64,000 bases of DNA from NCBI GenBank assembly GCA_965215025.1, contig CBDCCV010000002.1, positions 620,001-684,000 of the forward strand, in the 5' to 3' direction. Source of the DNA: CBDCCV01 sp965215025. Its GTDB lineage: Bacteria > Bacteroidota > Rhodothermia > Rhodothermales > Salinibacteraceae. The notes below the pieces were generated by a model that saw nothing but the letters and a program-made list of their open reading frames with translations, did not search any database and had not been told where the DNA came from. This document shows, piece after piece, positions 42,858 through 51,321 of the stretch; position 1 is the stretch's first letter; every line of letters starts with the position of its first letter. The translations under genes were made by a program, and so were the position numbers.

Positions 42858-42881
42858 AGGATTAACCGAAAAATTAATCCT
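42858..42881. promoter_or_regulatory. Perfect inverted repeat upstream of the hydrolase gene
   Basis: AGGATTAA (42858-42865) and TTAATCCT (42874-42881) form exact 8-base arms around CCGAAAAA, 40 bp before the next gene. The centre and arms share TTAACCGA with the repeat at 42131, so both may bind the same TetR protein. Confidence 0.55.
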
Positions 42882-42920
42882 AATGGGCAAGACGAAAGCG
42901 CCAGCAGACACAGCAAAGCC

Positions 42921-43730
42921 ATGACCTACGTCATCAGCACCCGGAGAGGATTCACCAGCGGCCACCAGTTCGCGCGGACCGGGCAGGTCCGGCGGGTAGA
43001 AGAAGACCTGCCGCTTCTGAACTGGCCGGTTGATGCCGCCGAGTTTCTGCGGCGCGTGGCGGGGGAGCGTCTGCTGGTGGTCGTGCACGGTTTCAACGTG
43101 AGCGCCGGCGACGTGCTGGCCGAAGCGGAGGTGGTGCACCGGCACGTCCAGCGGCATCTGTCTGGCGTTTACGACCGCCTCGTGATGTTCGCGTGGCCGG
43201 GCGGGGGTTCGCAACGCGACTACTTCGCGGCCAAGCAGCGTGCTGGGGAGGCAGGGAATCGGCTCGGCGTGTGGCTCCGGCGTCTTGCGGAGCGTGGCGC
43301 CCGCGTGGACCTCCTAACGCATAGCATGGGCGCCCGCCTCGCGCATGCCGCGCTGTCCGCTGCCTCGCCTTCGGTGCGCATCCGGAGCTTTTTCGCGCTG
43401 GCACCGGCTGTGGAGTGGGACGTCCTCAGCAGCGCCGAGGCCGCCGCCGCGCTCGGGCACGTGGAGCGGCTCTACGTCTTCTGCTCGCCCCACGACCGGG
43501 TGCTGGGGCGGTGGTTTCCCCTTTTCGAATGGCGCTGGGCGCTCGGCGCGGCGGGACCGAAGAACCTCGACGCCCTCCAGGCACGATGGCCCGGTCTCGA
43601 GGTGGTGACCGCAGAAGACTGCGGGCACTGCGACTATCTCCGCGCGCCCACTGTCTACGACGCGATGGCGCAAGCTGTCGCCGAAGCGCCCGCCGCCGAA
43701 GCACCGCGCCTCGCGCCGATGCTCGCCTGA
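42921..43730 (+). CDS. Alpha/beta hydrolase, DUF900-like
   Basis: A 269-residue protein with the alpha/beta hydrolase pattern seen in DUF900 proteins. LLVVVHGFNVSAGDVLAEA is the oxyanion region near residue 51, FAWPGGGSQRDYFAAKQRA follows, and the nucleophile elbow LLTHSMGARLAHAAL (Ser near 136) is shaped H-S-M-G. A late Asp (CSPHDRVLG) and His (EDCGHCDYL) complete a plausible triad. No signal peptide. The substrate is unknown. It lies between the TetR gene and the exporter remnants, on the same strand. Confidence 0.82.
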   Translation: MTYVISTRRGFTSGHQFARTGQVRRVEEDLPLLNWPVDAAEFLRRVAGERLLVVVHGFNVSAGDVLAEAEVVHRHVQRHLSGVYDRLVMFAWPGGGSQRDYFAAKQRAGEAGNRLGVWLRRLAERGARVDLLTHSMGARLAHAALSAASPSVRIRSFFALAPAVEWDVLSSAEAAAALGHVERLYVFCSPHDRVLGRWFPLFEWRWALGAAGPKNLDALQARWPGLEVVTAEDCGHCDYLRAPTVYDAMAQAVAEAPAAEAPRLAPMLA

Positions 43731-43771
43731 AGTGATCCGCCTCTCCTTTCATCGTCACGCCCTACACCGCC

Positions 43772-44337
43772 ATGAGCACGCTGCCCGACCGCGCCAATAG
43801 CCTGCGTCCCTGCCCGTTCTGCGGAAAAACCGGGGTTCAGCTCACCGTGAAGGCCTACGAGGTGTGGCCCAACGCGCTGCTGGTGACGTGCCCTGCCTGC
43901 GGCGCCAGCGGCCCAGCGTCGCGCAGCCGCCCCGAGGCCGTGCACGCCTGGAACCATCGCGCCGCACCCGCTGCCGGAGACCTGAGCCGAATAGCCGAGC
44001 TGGCGGAGGACTTCGCCCGCGCGTACGAAGAGGTGCGCCCCCACCTCGCCCCCGGTGCGCCTGTGGAAGAGGACCCGCCCTCTGCGCCTCGCGCGCCGAC
44101 GCGCGCTCTCCTTTTGTACCTGATGGCCGGCCTTCTTCTTGCCGCCGGCCTTGCTGCTCCCTGGCCCGCGCTGGCGCAAAGTGGGACAAGCCCGCTGCGC
44201 TTGAGCGCGCTTCGCGCGGCGGCGGCGCAGCAAGACCCCCGCGCCGTGCAGCCTGAACTGCTCGCGCGCGCTACCGAACTTCGCGTGGCGGCGCTGCGCC
44301 GACAGCGGCTCCCGCAACTCGCACTCCGACGACGGGC
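43772..44337 (+). pseudogene. Zinc-ribbon (Lar-like) ORF running into a TolC-like start
   Basis: The frame opens with a restriction-alleviation (Lar)-type zinc ribbon, LRPCPFCGKTGVQLTVKAYE then CPACGASGP and HAWNHRA (residues 1-67). It continues into a signal peptide (LLLYLMAGLLLAAGLAAPWP) and LSALRAAAAQQDPRAVQPEL..LRVAALRRQRLPQLAL, the mature start of TolC-family outer membrane channels. About residue 183 the TolC sequence ends abruptly where codons of an ABC ATPase begin in another frame (44326). Most of the TolC gene is therefore missing. The zinc-ribbon part may still be expressed. Confidence 0.7.
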
Positions 44338-44805
44338 GTGGACGCCGTCAGCCGCGCCGAGTTCTGGGACATGCTGACCGAACTAAAGGCCGGCGGCCTC
44401 ACCACGCTCGTTTCGACGCCGTACATGGACGAGGCCGCGCGCTGCGACCGGATCGCGCTGCTCCAGCAGGGGCGTCTCCTGCGCGCGCCGGAGACGCCGG
44501 AGTCCGTCGCTCAGGGCTTTGCCGGTCCGCTCGTCCGGGTCCGCGCGCGCGGCGAGCGGGCGGCGCTCCTCAGCGACCTCCGCGCCGTCGAGGCCGTCGC
44601 CCGTGCCGAGGTGTTCGGCGAGTGGGTGCACGTCACGGGTCGCAGCGAGAGCAATGCCGAAACGCTGGCGCAGGCCGCAGAGCGTGCGCTGGCGCAAAAC
44701 GGATGGGACGACGTGCGCGCCGAGCCAGCCGATCCGTCCGTCGAAGACGTATTCATGGCCCTCATGGGCACGCCCGACCAACCCACGGAGGCGACCAATG
44801 CCTGA
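44326..44805 (+). pseudogene. C-terminal half of an ABC transporter ATPase
   Basis: The sequence starts in the middle of an ABC ATPase. PTTGVDAVSRAEFWDMLTEL corresponds to the region after Walker B, and TTLVSTPYMDEAARCDRIAL holds the switch histidine region (here T-P-Y). The C-terminal extension runs to VEDVFMALMGTPDQ. Walker A, the signature motif and Walker B are absent, so no activity is possible. It overlaps the next ATPase gene by the ATG...TGA junction of an intact operon, which shows the gene was once complete. Confidence 0.85.
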
Positions 44806-45562
44806 CCGCACGCCCACGATTCCGCGCGAGGAGGCCGCCGTCTGGGCGCAGGGCCTCACCCGCACCTTCGGCGAGTTCACGGCCGTGGACGCCATCACGT
44901 TCGCCGTCGCCAGGAGCGAGGTGTTTGGGTTTCTGGGCGCGAATGGTGCCGGGAAGACGACGGCCATCAAGATGCTCACGGGCCTCCTGGCTCCCTCCGG
45001 CGGCGAGGCGCTGACCGCCGGGCGCAACGTGGCGACCGAGACGGAGGCCGTGAAGCGCCGCATCGGCTACATGAGCCAGCGCTTCGTGCTCTACGACGAC
45101 CTCACGGTGAAGGAAAACGTCCGCTTCTACGGCGGCGTCTACGGGCTGCCGGACGAGGCCATCGAGGAGCGGATGCAGGCGATGCTCCGGCGCCTCGGCT
45201 CCGAGCAGATGGCGGGCGAGCGCGTGGGGCGGCTGCCGCTGGGGTGGAAGCAGAAGCTGGCCTTCTCCGTCGCGCTCCTGCACGAGCCGGAGGTCGTCTT
45301 CCTCGACGAGCCGACGGGCGGCGTGGACCCGGTGACGCGGCGGCAGTTCTGGGAGATGATCTACGCCGCCGCCGCGCAGGGCACGACGGTCTTCGTAACG
45401 ACGCACTACATGGACGAGGCCGAGTACTGCGACCGCGTCTCGATCATGGTCGCCGGAAAAATCGCCGCCCTCGGCACGCCGACCGAGCTGAAAGCGCAGT
45501 TTGCCACCGACTCGATGGACGGCGTCTTCGTCCGGCTCGCCCGCCCGGCGGCAGCGTCGTAA
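44798..45562 (+). CDS. ABC transporter ATP-binding protein
   Basis: A 254-residue ATPase with Walker A FLGANGAGKTTAIKML (about residues 47-62), Q-loop YMSQRFVLYDDLTV, signature-region VGRLPLGWKQKLAFSVALLH (the LSGGQ is changed to LPLGW, seen in this DrrA/YhhJ-associated class), Walker B VVFLDEPTGGVDPV and switch TTHYMDEAEYCDRV. It serves the two permeases downstream, together with the broken ATPase upstream. Start ATG 44798 overlaps the previous stop. Substrate probably drugs or lipids, by class. Confidence 0.92.
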   Translation: MPDRTPTIPREEAAVWAQGLTRTFGEFTAVDAITFAVARSEVFGFLGANGAGKTTAIKMLTGLLAPSGGEALTAGRNVATETEAVKRRIGYMSQRFVLYDDLTVKENVRFYGGVYGLPDEAIEERMQAMLRRLGSEQMAGERVGRLPLGWKQKLAFSVALLHEPEVVFLDEPTGGVDPVTRRQFWEMIYAAAAQGTTVFVTTHYMDEAEYCDRVSIMVAGKIAALGTPTELKAQFATDSMDGVFVRLARPAAAS

Positions 45563-45608
45563 CCAGCACCCCATCCGAAAATCCCAATCCAAAATCCAAA
45601 ATCGGCAA

Positions 45609-46704
45609 ATGGGCGCTTTTCGCAGCTTCATCCTCAAGGAGATGCGCCACATCCTGCGCGACCGGCAGACGCTGGCCGTCCTGCTGCTGATGCCGGTGGC
45701 GATGGTGCTCCTCTTCGGCTACGCCATCCGTACCGACGTGGAGGCCGTGCGCACCGTCGTGGTGGACCCCTCCGGCGACGCCCGCAGCGCCGACCTCACG
45801 CGGGCCGTCGCCTCCACAAAGGCGTTGCGCCTCGTGGGCGTGCGGGCGAGCGAGCGGGCGGCCCGGCAAATGCTGCGCGCCGGCAAGGCCGACGTGGCGC
45901 TCGTACTGCCGACGGACTTCGCGCGGCGCTTCGCGCGCGGCACCGCCGAGGTGCTCGTCGAGAGCGACGGCATCAGCGCCAACTACGCCGCCACGTCCGA
46001 GTCCTACGTGCGCACGGTGGTGCAGGGCTGGGCGGCCGAGGCGGGCGGCGGCGCGCCGGTCGTCCGCACGGCCACGCGGATGCGCTTCAACCCCACGCTC
46101 GAAAGCGCCAACCTGTTCGTACCGGGCCTGCTCGCCTTCGTGCTCACGCTCGTCTCGGCGCTCATGACGGCCATCTCGCTCGCCAAAGAGAAGGAGACCG
46201 GCACGCTGGAGGTGCTGCTCGTCTCGCCGCTGCGCCCGCTCCAGATCGTCGTCGGGAAGGTCGCGCCGTACCTCGTGCTGGCGTTCATCAATGCGCTCAC
46301 GGCGCTGGGCGTGGCGTGGCTCGTCTTCGGCGTGCCCATCCGCGGGAGCCTGGCGCTGCTCTTGGCCGCCTCGCTCGTCTACGTCCTCGTGTCGCTCGCG
46401 CTCGGCGTCGTCCATCGCCGCGCGCGCGCCGGACCAGCGCACGGCCATGATGGCCGCGCTCCTCGGCCTCCTCATCCCGACGCTTACGCTCTCCGGCTTC
46501 GTCTTCCCGATTGCGTCCATCCCCGGCTGGCTTCAGCCCGTGACGAATGCCGTGCCGGCCACGTGGTACATCATCGTCGCGCGCGGGGTGATGCTCAAGG
46601 GCGTCGGCCTGACGGTGCTGTGGAAGGAAGTGCTCGTGCTCTGCGCGATGGCCGCCGTGCTGCTCGCGGCCGGGGCACGCTCCTTTAGCGACCGGCTAAG
46701 TTAA
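45609..46704 (+). pseudogene. ABC-2 type permease with one-base frameshift
   Basis: The reading frame encodes an ABC-2 permease: a first helix (AVLLLMPVAMVLLFGYAI), the large outside domain, then helices from LFVPGLLAFVLTLVSALMTA. It shifts at 46410-46413, where GTCGTCC has one C too many. In the other frame the protein continues ARAPDQRTAMMAALLGLLIP to LSGFVFPIASIPGW and a stop at 46704. Correcting the single base gives about 364 residues of normal length. Either a mutation or a sequencing error. Confidence 0.88.
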
Positions 46705-46771
46705 GAGAAGGAGGGAGGAAGAATTCGGCCTGTGCCACTCGTCATTTGCCGCTCATCATTCGGACATCGCT

Positions 46772-47890
46772 ATGCGCACGACCTTCTTCATCATTCGGAA
46801 AGAGACGCTCCAGGTCCTGCGCGACCGGATCATGCTTGTGCAGATTTTCGTGCCGCCCGTGCTGCAACTCCTCCTCATCGCCCACGCGATGACGTTCGAG
46901 GTGAAGCAGACGGACCTGGCGCTCATCGACCTCGACGGCTCGCCCGCGTCGGAGCGGCTGGTGGAGCGCTTTACGGCGTCGGGGCGCTTCCAGGTGGCGG
47001 TGCAGACGGCCTCGGGCGACCGCGCCGACGAGGCGCTGCTCACGCGCCGGGCCGGGGCCGTCCTCCGCATCCCCAATGGGTTCGCCCGTGCGTTGCGGCA
47101 AGGGCGTGCGCCGGCCGTGCAACTGATCCTCAACGCCGAGGACGGCGCGGCGGCCGGCGTCGTGCAGTCCTACGCCGCCCAAATCCTTGCCGAGTACGGG
47201 CAGGACGAGGCGGGAAGCGGCCCCGTGCAGACGGCCTCCGCGCAGCCCGACGTCACGATCCAGACGCGGGCGCTCTACAACCCGGAGCGCGGCTACCTCG
47301 GCTACATGGCGATTGGGCTGCTGGCCTCGCTCGTCACGCTCGTCGGCATCCTGCTCACGGCGCAGAACATCGCGCGCGAGAAAGAGATCGGCACGCTGGA
47401 GCAGCTCAACGTGACGCCCATCACGAAGGCGCAGTTTATCGCCGGCAAGCTCATCCCGTTCTGGGTGCTCGGCCTCATCGAGCTGACCATCGGGCTGGCG
47501 ATCATCCGCGTGGTCTTTCAGATACCGTTTGAAGGCTCCGTCGCGCTCGTCTACGCGGGGGCGGGGGTGTACCTCTTCGCCGCGCTCGGCCTGGGCCTGC
47601 TCATCTCGACGGCGGTGCAGACGCAGCAGCAGGCCATGTTCATCACGTTCTTCGTGCTCGTCACGTTCTTCTTCCTGGGCGGCATCTTCACGCCCGTCCA
47701 GTCCATGCCCGGATGGGCGCAGACGCTCGCCGAGCTGAACCCGATCAAGCACTTTGCGGAGCTTCTGCGGGCGGTGCTGATGAAAGGCAGCGGGCCGCGC
47801 GAGGTGGCCGGTGCCATAGGGGCGATGGCGCTCTTTGCCGTCGCCGCGCTCGGCCTCGCACTCCTGCGCTACCGCAAGACGGTGGTCTGA
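46772..47890 (+). CDS. ABC-2 type permease
   Basis: A 372-residue permease with an N-terminal helix (about 20-42), a roughly 130-residue extracytoplasmic domain and six C-terminal helices starting LGYMAIGLLASLVTLVGILL. The EKEIGTLEQLNVTPITKAQF motif (about 205-225) is the coupling region of the YhhJ/YbhR-type exporters. It ends the exporter operon and is intact, unlike its partner permease. It would pair with that permease to form the membrane channel. Confidence 0.93.
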   Translation: MRTTFFIIRKETLQVLRDRIMLVQIFVPPVLQLLLIAHAMTFEVKQTDLALIDLDGSPASERLVERFTASGRFQVAVQTASGDRADEALLTRRAGAVLRIPNGFARALRQGRAPAVQLILNAEDGAAAGVVQSYAAQILAEYGQDEAGSGPVQTASAQPDVTIQTRALYNPERGYLGYMAIGLLASLVTLVGILLTAQNIAREKEIGTLEQLNVTPITKAQFIAGKLIPFWVLGLIELTIGLAIIRVVFQIPFEGSVALVYAGAGVYLFAALGLGLLISTAVQTQQQAMFITFFVLVTFFFLGGIFTPVQSMPGWAQTLAELNPIKHFAELLRAVLMKGSGPREVAGAIGAMALFAVAALGLALLRYRKTVV

Positions 47891-48036
47891 GAGGCGGAGG
47901 TCAAAAGCAAGAGGCCCCGGACGGATGAATCGCTACCGAACCAGAGCGGCGTCGTTGAACCATGGTGGCATCCGGCGGGTTGGGAACGTGCTGTTTACCT
48001 TTTGCTCCTTCTGCGCTGGCCTGTCCGACTCGCTCC

Positions 48037-49293
48037 GTGCCTTTTGCGTTTGAACGGTTTGTCACGTTGCGTTACCTGCGCGGCGCCGAAGGGCGGGCGG
48101 AGGGGCGCTCGTTCCTGCGGTTCATCATCGCGGCGGCGGTGGGCGGCGTGGCGCTCGGCGTGGCGGCGCTGCTTCTGGCGCTGGCCATCGTGCGCGGGTT
48201 TTCGAGCACGATAGAGGAGAAGATCATCGGGTTCGGCGCGCACGTGCAGGTCGAAAACAGCTACCAGGACACGCCGCTCGCCGGCGCCGGCGCCCTGGCC
48301 GACCGGCTGCGCCGCTTCCCGCAAGTGACGAGCGTGGCGCCGGTGGTGCAGGACTTCGCGCTCTTGCGCCGCTCGGCCGGGGAGATCGACGGCGTGGCGC
48401 TCTGGGGCACGCTCGAGCCGCCGCCCTACCTCCGGCGGCAGATGGCAGAGGGCGCCTTCAGCTTCGCGCCCGACACCGCCGGCCGCCCCGGCATCGTCCT
48501 GGGGCAGACGCTGGCCCGCCGCCTCGGCATCAGCGTGGGCGACGTGGTCACCGTCTTCTCCATCCCTGCGGACGGCGAGCGCGGCCAAGGCGCGGCCCTC
48601 ACGCAGCCGCCGCGCGTGAAGCAGTTCCACGTGGCCGGCCTTTTCGAGACGGCGCTCAACGACTTTGACGACCTCTACGCCTTTGTGGACATCGCCATCG
48701 CCCGCTCGCTCCTCGGCTTCGCGCCGGACGAGGTGAGCCGCCTCGACCTCACGCTCCATGACGCGCACGAGGCCGACAGCGTGGCTGCGGCGGTGGAGGA
48801 GGAGTTCGGCTTCCCCGTCCGCGCAGCGACGATCTTTCAAATCTTTAGCGGCCTCTTTGCCTGGGTCAATTTGCAGCAGAGTATCACGCCGCTCGTCATC
48901 AGCGTCATTGTGGTCGTGGCCGCGTTCAACATTATCGGGACGCTCCTAATGCTGCTCTTGGAGAAGACGCGCGAGATCGGCGTGATGGTGAGTTTGGGCG
49001 CCTCGCAGCGGGCGGTGCGGCGGTTGTTTCTGGGATTGGGGCTGGGCATCGGCGCGGCAGGGACGCTCGCGGGCGAAGCGCTCGCGCTCGTCCTCGGCCT
49101 CGTGCAGATGCGCTACAAGCTGATCCCGCTCCCGGCCGAGGCCTATTACATGACGAGCGCGCCTGTTGAACTAAGGCTCTTCGACTTCGTATTCGTCGGG
49201 GCCGTTGCGCTGGCGCTGTGCGTCGTGGCGGCGTACGTGCCTGCCCGCGTGGCGGCGCGCATCGAACCCGTCCGCGCCATCCGTTTTCAGTAG
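48037..49293 (+). CDS. LolC/LolE-like FtsX-type ABC permease
   Basis: A 418-residue protein, probably starting at GTG 48037 (PFAFERFVTLRYLRGAEGR), which matches the LolC/E start 'FexfIAxRYLR'. The longer frame from 47962 has no similarity. The first helix (FIIAAAVGGVALGVAALLLA) is followed by a MacB-like periplasmic domain (about 60-270) and three helices with the FtsX motif FNIIGTLLMLLLEKTREIGV near 300. LolCDE moves lipoproteins from the inner membrane; no lolD ATPase is adjacent. It is separate from the TetR-linked exporter by 146 bp. Confidence 0.87.
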   Translation: MPFAFERFVTLRYLRGAEGRAEGRSFLRFIIAAAVGGVALGVAALLLALAIVRGFSSTIEEKIIGFGAHVQVENSYQDTPLAGAGALADRLRRFPQVTSVAPVVQDFALLRRSAGEIDGVALWGTLEPPPYLRRQMAEGAFSFAPDTAGRPGIVLGQTLARRLGISVGDVVTVFSIPADGERGQGAALTQPPRVKQFHVAGLFETALNDFDDLYAFVDIAIARSLLGFAPDEVSRLDLTLHDAHEADSVAAAVEEEFGFPVRAATIFQIFSGLFAWVNLQQSITPLVISVIVVVAAFNIIGTLLMLLLEKTREIGVMVSLGASQRAVRRLFLGLGLGIGAAGTLAGEALALVLGLVQMRYKLIPLPAEAYYMTSAPVELRLFDFVFVGAVALALCVVAAYVPARVAARIEPVRAIRFQ

Positions 49294-49350
49294 GCTGCGT
49301 GCTTGCGTGCGCAAACACATATCACTCTGTACACAAAGACTCTACACGAT

Positions 49351-49821
49351 ATGCCCATCCGCGAAGACCAGGAAGCGCCCGACTTCACGCTGTACTCGCA
49401 CGAGAAGAAGCCGTTTACGCTGTCGGAGCATCGCGGCGAAAACGTGTTGCTGCTTTTCTTCCCCGGCGCCTTTACAAGCGTCTGCACCGACGAGCTGAAC
49501 CAGGTCAACAACGACGCAGAGCGGTTTTACGACGCCCAGATCGTCGGCATCTCTACGGACTCGCCGTTCGTCCTTGACGAGTTCCGCTCGGTAAACAAGC
49601 TCAGCTACCCGCTCTTGAGCGATCACGACGGCGAAGTGAGTGCGCTGTACGATGCTAAATACCAAGGCGATTTTACGGACATGGGCTTAAGCCGCATCTC
49701 CAAGCGCGCCGCGTTCTTGATCGACAAAGAGGGCATCGTCCGCTACGCCGAGGTGCTTGAAAATGCAGGAAAAATACCTGACTTCGACCGCATTCAAAGC
49801 GCGCTCCGCAGTTTGAACTGA
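49351..49821 (+). CDS. Peroxiredoxin, AhpE/Bcp-like
   Basis: A 156-residue thiol peroxidase, start MPIREDQEAPDFTLYSHEKK. The peroxidatic Cys is in LFFPGAFTSVCTDEL near residue 46 (T-x-x-C pattern), preceded by the PGAFT block and followed by the Arg in SRISKRAAFLIDKEG. There is no second Cys in the usual resolving positions, so it is likely a one-Cys type. It detoxifies hydroperoxides in the cytosol. A single gene preceding the nitrilase gene. Confidence 0.93.
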   Translation: MPIREDQEAPDFTLYSHEKKPFTLSEHRGENVLLLFFPGAFTSVCTDELNQVNNDAERFYDAQIVGISTDSPFVLDEFRSVNKLSYPLLSDHDGEVSALYDAKYQGDFTDMGLSRISKRAAFLIDKEGIVRYAEVLENAGKIPDFDRIQSALRSLN

Positions 49822-49895
49822 GCAGGCAAAGCCGCTGCGCACGTCCGGTCATGCGCGGCGGAAAAAGCACGCATGAAAAGAAGAGATAAAATGCG

Positions 49896-50702
49896 ATGAA
49901 AACGGCTTTTTTGCAATTCGATCCGCAGTACCTCGACCCGCCGGGCAACCTTGACCGGGCGGAGCGCCTCTTGGACGGCGCCGATGCGGACCTCATCGTC
50001 CTGCCAGAGCTGTTCACCTCGGGCTACTTTTTCCGTTCCACCGAGGAGGCCCGCCAAGCGGCCGAGCCGGTTCCGGATGGACCGGCCACGCGCCGTCTCA
50101 AAGAATGGGCCTCGGCCACCGGCGCTACGCTCGTGGCCGGGCTGCCGGAGCGCAGTGGCGAGGCGCTTTACAACAGCGCCGTGGTTGTGGCGCCCGAGGG
50201 CTACGTGGGCACCTACCGCAAGGTGCACCTCTACTACGAGGAGAAAAAGCACTTCGCGCCGGGCGACGGCGGCCTGCCGGTCTTCGACGCGCGAGACCGC
50301 GAGGGCCGCGCGTACCGCCTTGGCGTGATGATCTGCTTTGACTGGTACTATCCGGAGGCCGCGCGCAGCCTGGCCCTCCAGGGCGCCGACGTGATCGCGC
50401 ATCCGTCCAACCTCGTGCGGCCGGATTGCCCGCGCGCCATGCCCATCCGCGCGCTCGAAAACCACGTCTTCACCATCACGGCCAACCGCTACGGGCAGGA
50501 ATCGAACGGGAACGAGGCGCTAACCTTTATCGGCCAGAGCGAGATTTGCAGCCCTTCCGGCGAGGTCCTGTTGCGCGCCGAGCGCGAGGGTGACTGCCTC
50601 GGCGCCGTGGAGATCGATCCGCACGCCGCGCGCGACCGGCAGCTTACCGCGCACAACGACCTCTTTGCCGACCGGCGGACGGAGGCGTACGCGCTACGCT
50701 GA
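49896..50702 (+). CDS. Carbon-nitrogen hydrolase (nitrilase superfamily)
   Basis: A 268-residue nitrilase-fold amidase with the Glu-Lys-Cys triad: Glu in IVLPELFTSGYF near residue 40, Lys in YRKVHLYYEEKKHF near 108, Cys in LGVMICFDWYYPEAAR near 147. NRYGQESNG follows. Related proteins act on deaminated glutathione, carbamoylputrescine or omega-amides; which is not clear. The start at ATG 49896 begins directly with the first strand KTAFLQFDPQ. Confidence 0.93.
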   Translation: MKTAFLQFDPQYLDPPGNLDRAERLLDGADADLIVLPELFTSGYFFRSTEEARQAAEPVPDGPATRRLKEWASATGATLVAGLPERSGEALYNSAVVVAPEGYVGTYRKVHLYYEEKKHFAPGDGGLPVFDARDREGRAYRLGVMICFDWYYPEAARSLALQGADVIAHPSNLVRPDCPRAMPIRALENHVFTITANRYGQESNGNEALTFIGQSEICSPSGEVLLRAEREGDCLGAVEIDPHAARDRQLTAHNDLFADRRTEAYALR

Positions 50703-50838
50703 AAGACAAGCTTCCCGACGTTGGTTGCTCGACTCGACATCGAGCAGGGCGACCTCGAAGGTGAGCGTCGCAAAAGAAACGCGACACGACGTACGCCTTC
50801 GCCGCCCACGCTGAGGTGAATGATGATTGTCGCAAGGC

Positions 50839-51208
50839 TCATGAGGCGGCGACGCGGCTCTTCGCCTGAAGAATGGCGTCGGCCAAAACGTGAGGCTGCT
50901 CCGAGCTGATGTGCAGGCGCGCCGGGGAAGATGAGAGCTTCTCCGGGGCTGTTGCGAAAAACACGCCAGCCCTGGCCCTCGGGCTTCTGCCCAGCGCCCC
51001 AGGTAAGCACGCGCACGGCCGTGATGTCGCTGAGCTTGATCTCGCGGCGGCGTAGGGGCCAGAGATCAGCTACAAGCCGGTCCGAAGTAACGCGGACGTC
51101 AAGCCTGGTCCACCATATAAGTCCAAAAACAAGAACGCATGTTACAGCCGAAGCCCCCTTGCCGCGTTGCACGTCGTAGAAGTGCACGCCGCGGTGTTCT
51201 TTAAGCAT
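50839..51208 (-). pseudogene. Small PH-like membrane protein gene with frameshift
   Basis: The minus-strand product opens with one hydrophobic segment (SAVTCVLVFGLIWWT), then beta strands RVTSDRLVADLWPLRRREIK and a GWRVFR-type turn. The frame shifts at a run of four G on the plus strand (50924-50927). Removing one base lets it continue ARLHISSEQPHVLADAILQA to a stop at 50839, the expected C-terminal helix of bacterial PH-like proteins. About 122 residues if repaired. The stretch from 50703 to 50838 holds nothing else visible. Confidence 0.65.
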
Positions 51209-51308
51209 CTACCGGAGACGACGCAGATGTGTTGCCGGCTGGCGCGCCCGCGCGTGAAACGGCGGCTCGTGAAGGAGCAAGAGAAGTTAAGAAACATAGA
51301 TTTTAAAT

Positions 51309-51321
51309 CCGTTATTGCAAA
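51309..51321 (+). repeat. Recombinase-associated site A (CCGTTATTGCAAA) at purC stop
   Basis: The 13-base site contains the last codons and stop of purC on the minus strand (TTG CAA TAA). Copies occur at 54438 (one mismatch), 55336 and, inverted, 56753, the last two bracketing an integrase gene. On the minus strand sites A, C and D are followed by an AT-rich GG(A/T)TT(T/A) run. Confidence 0.7.
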
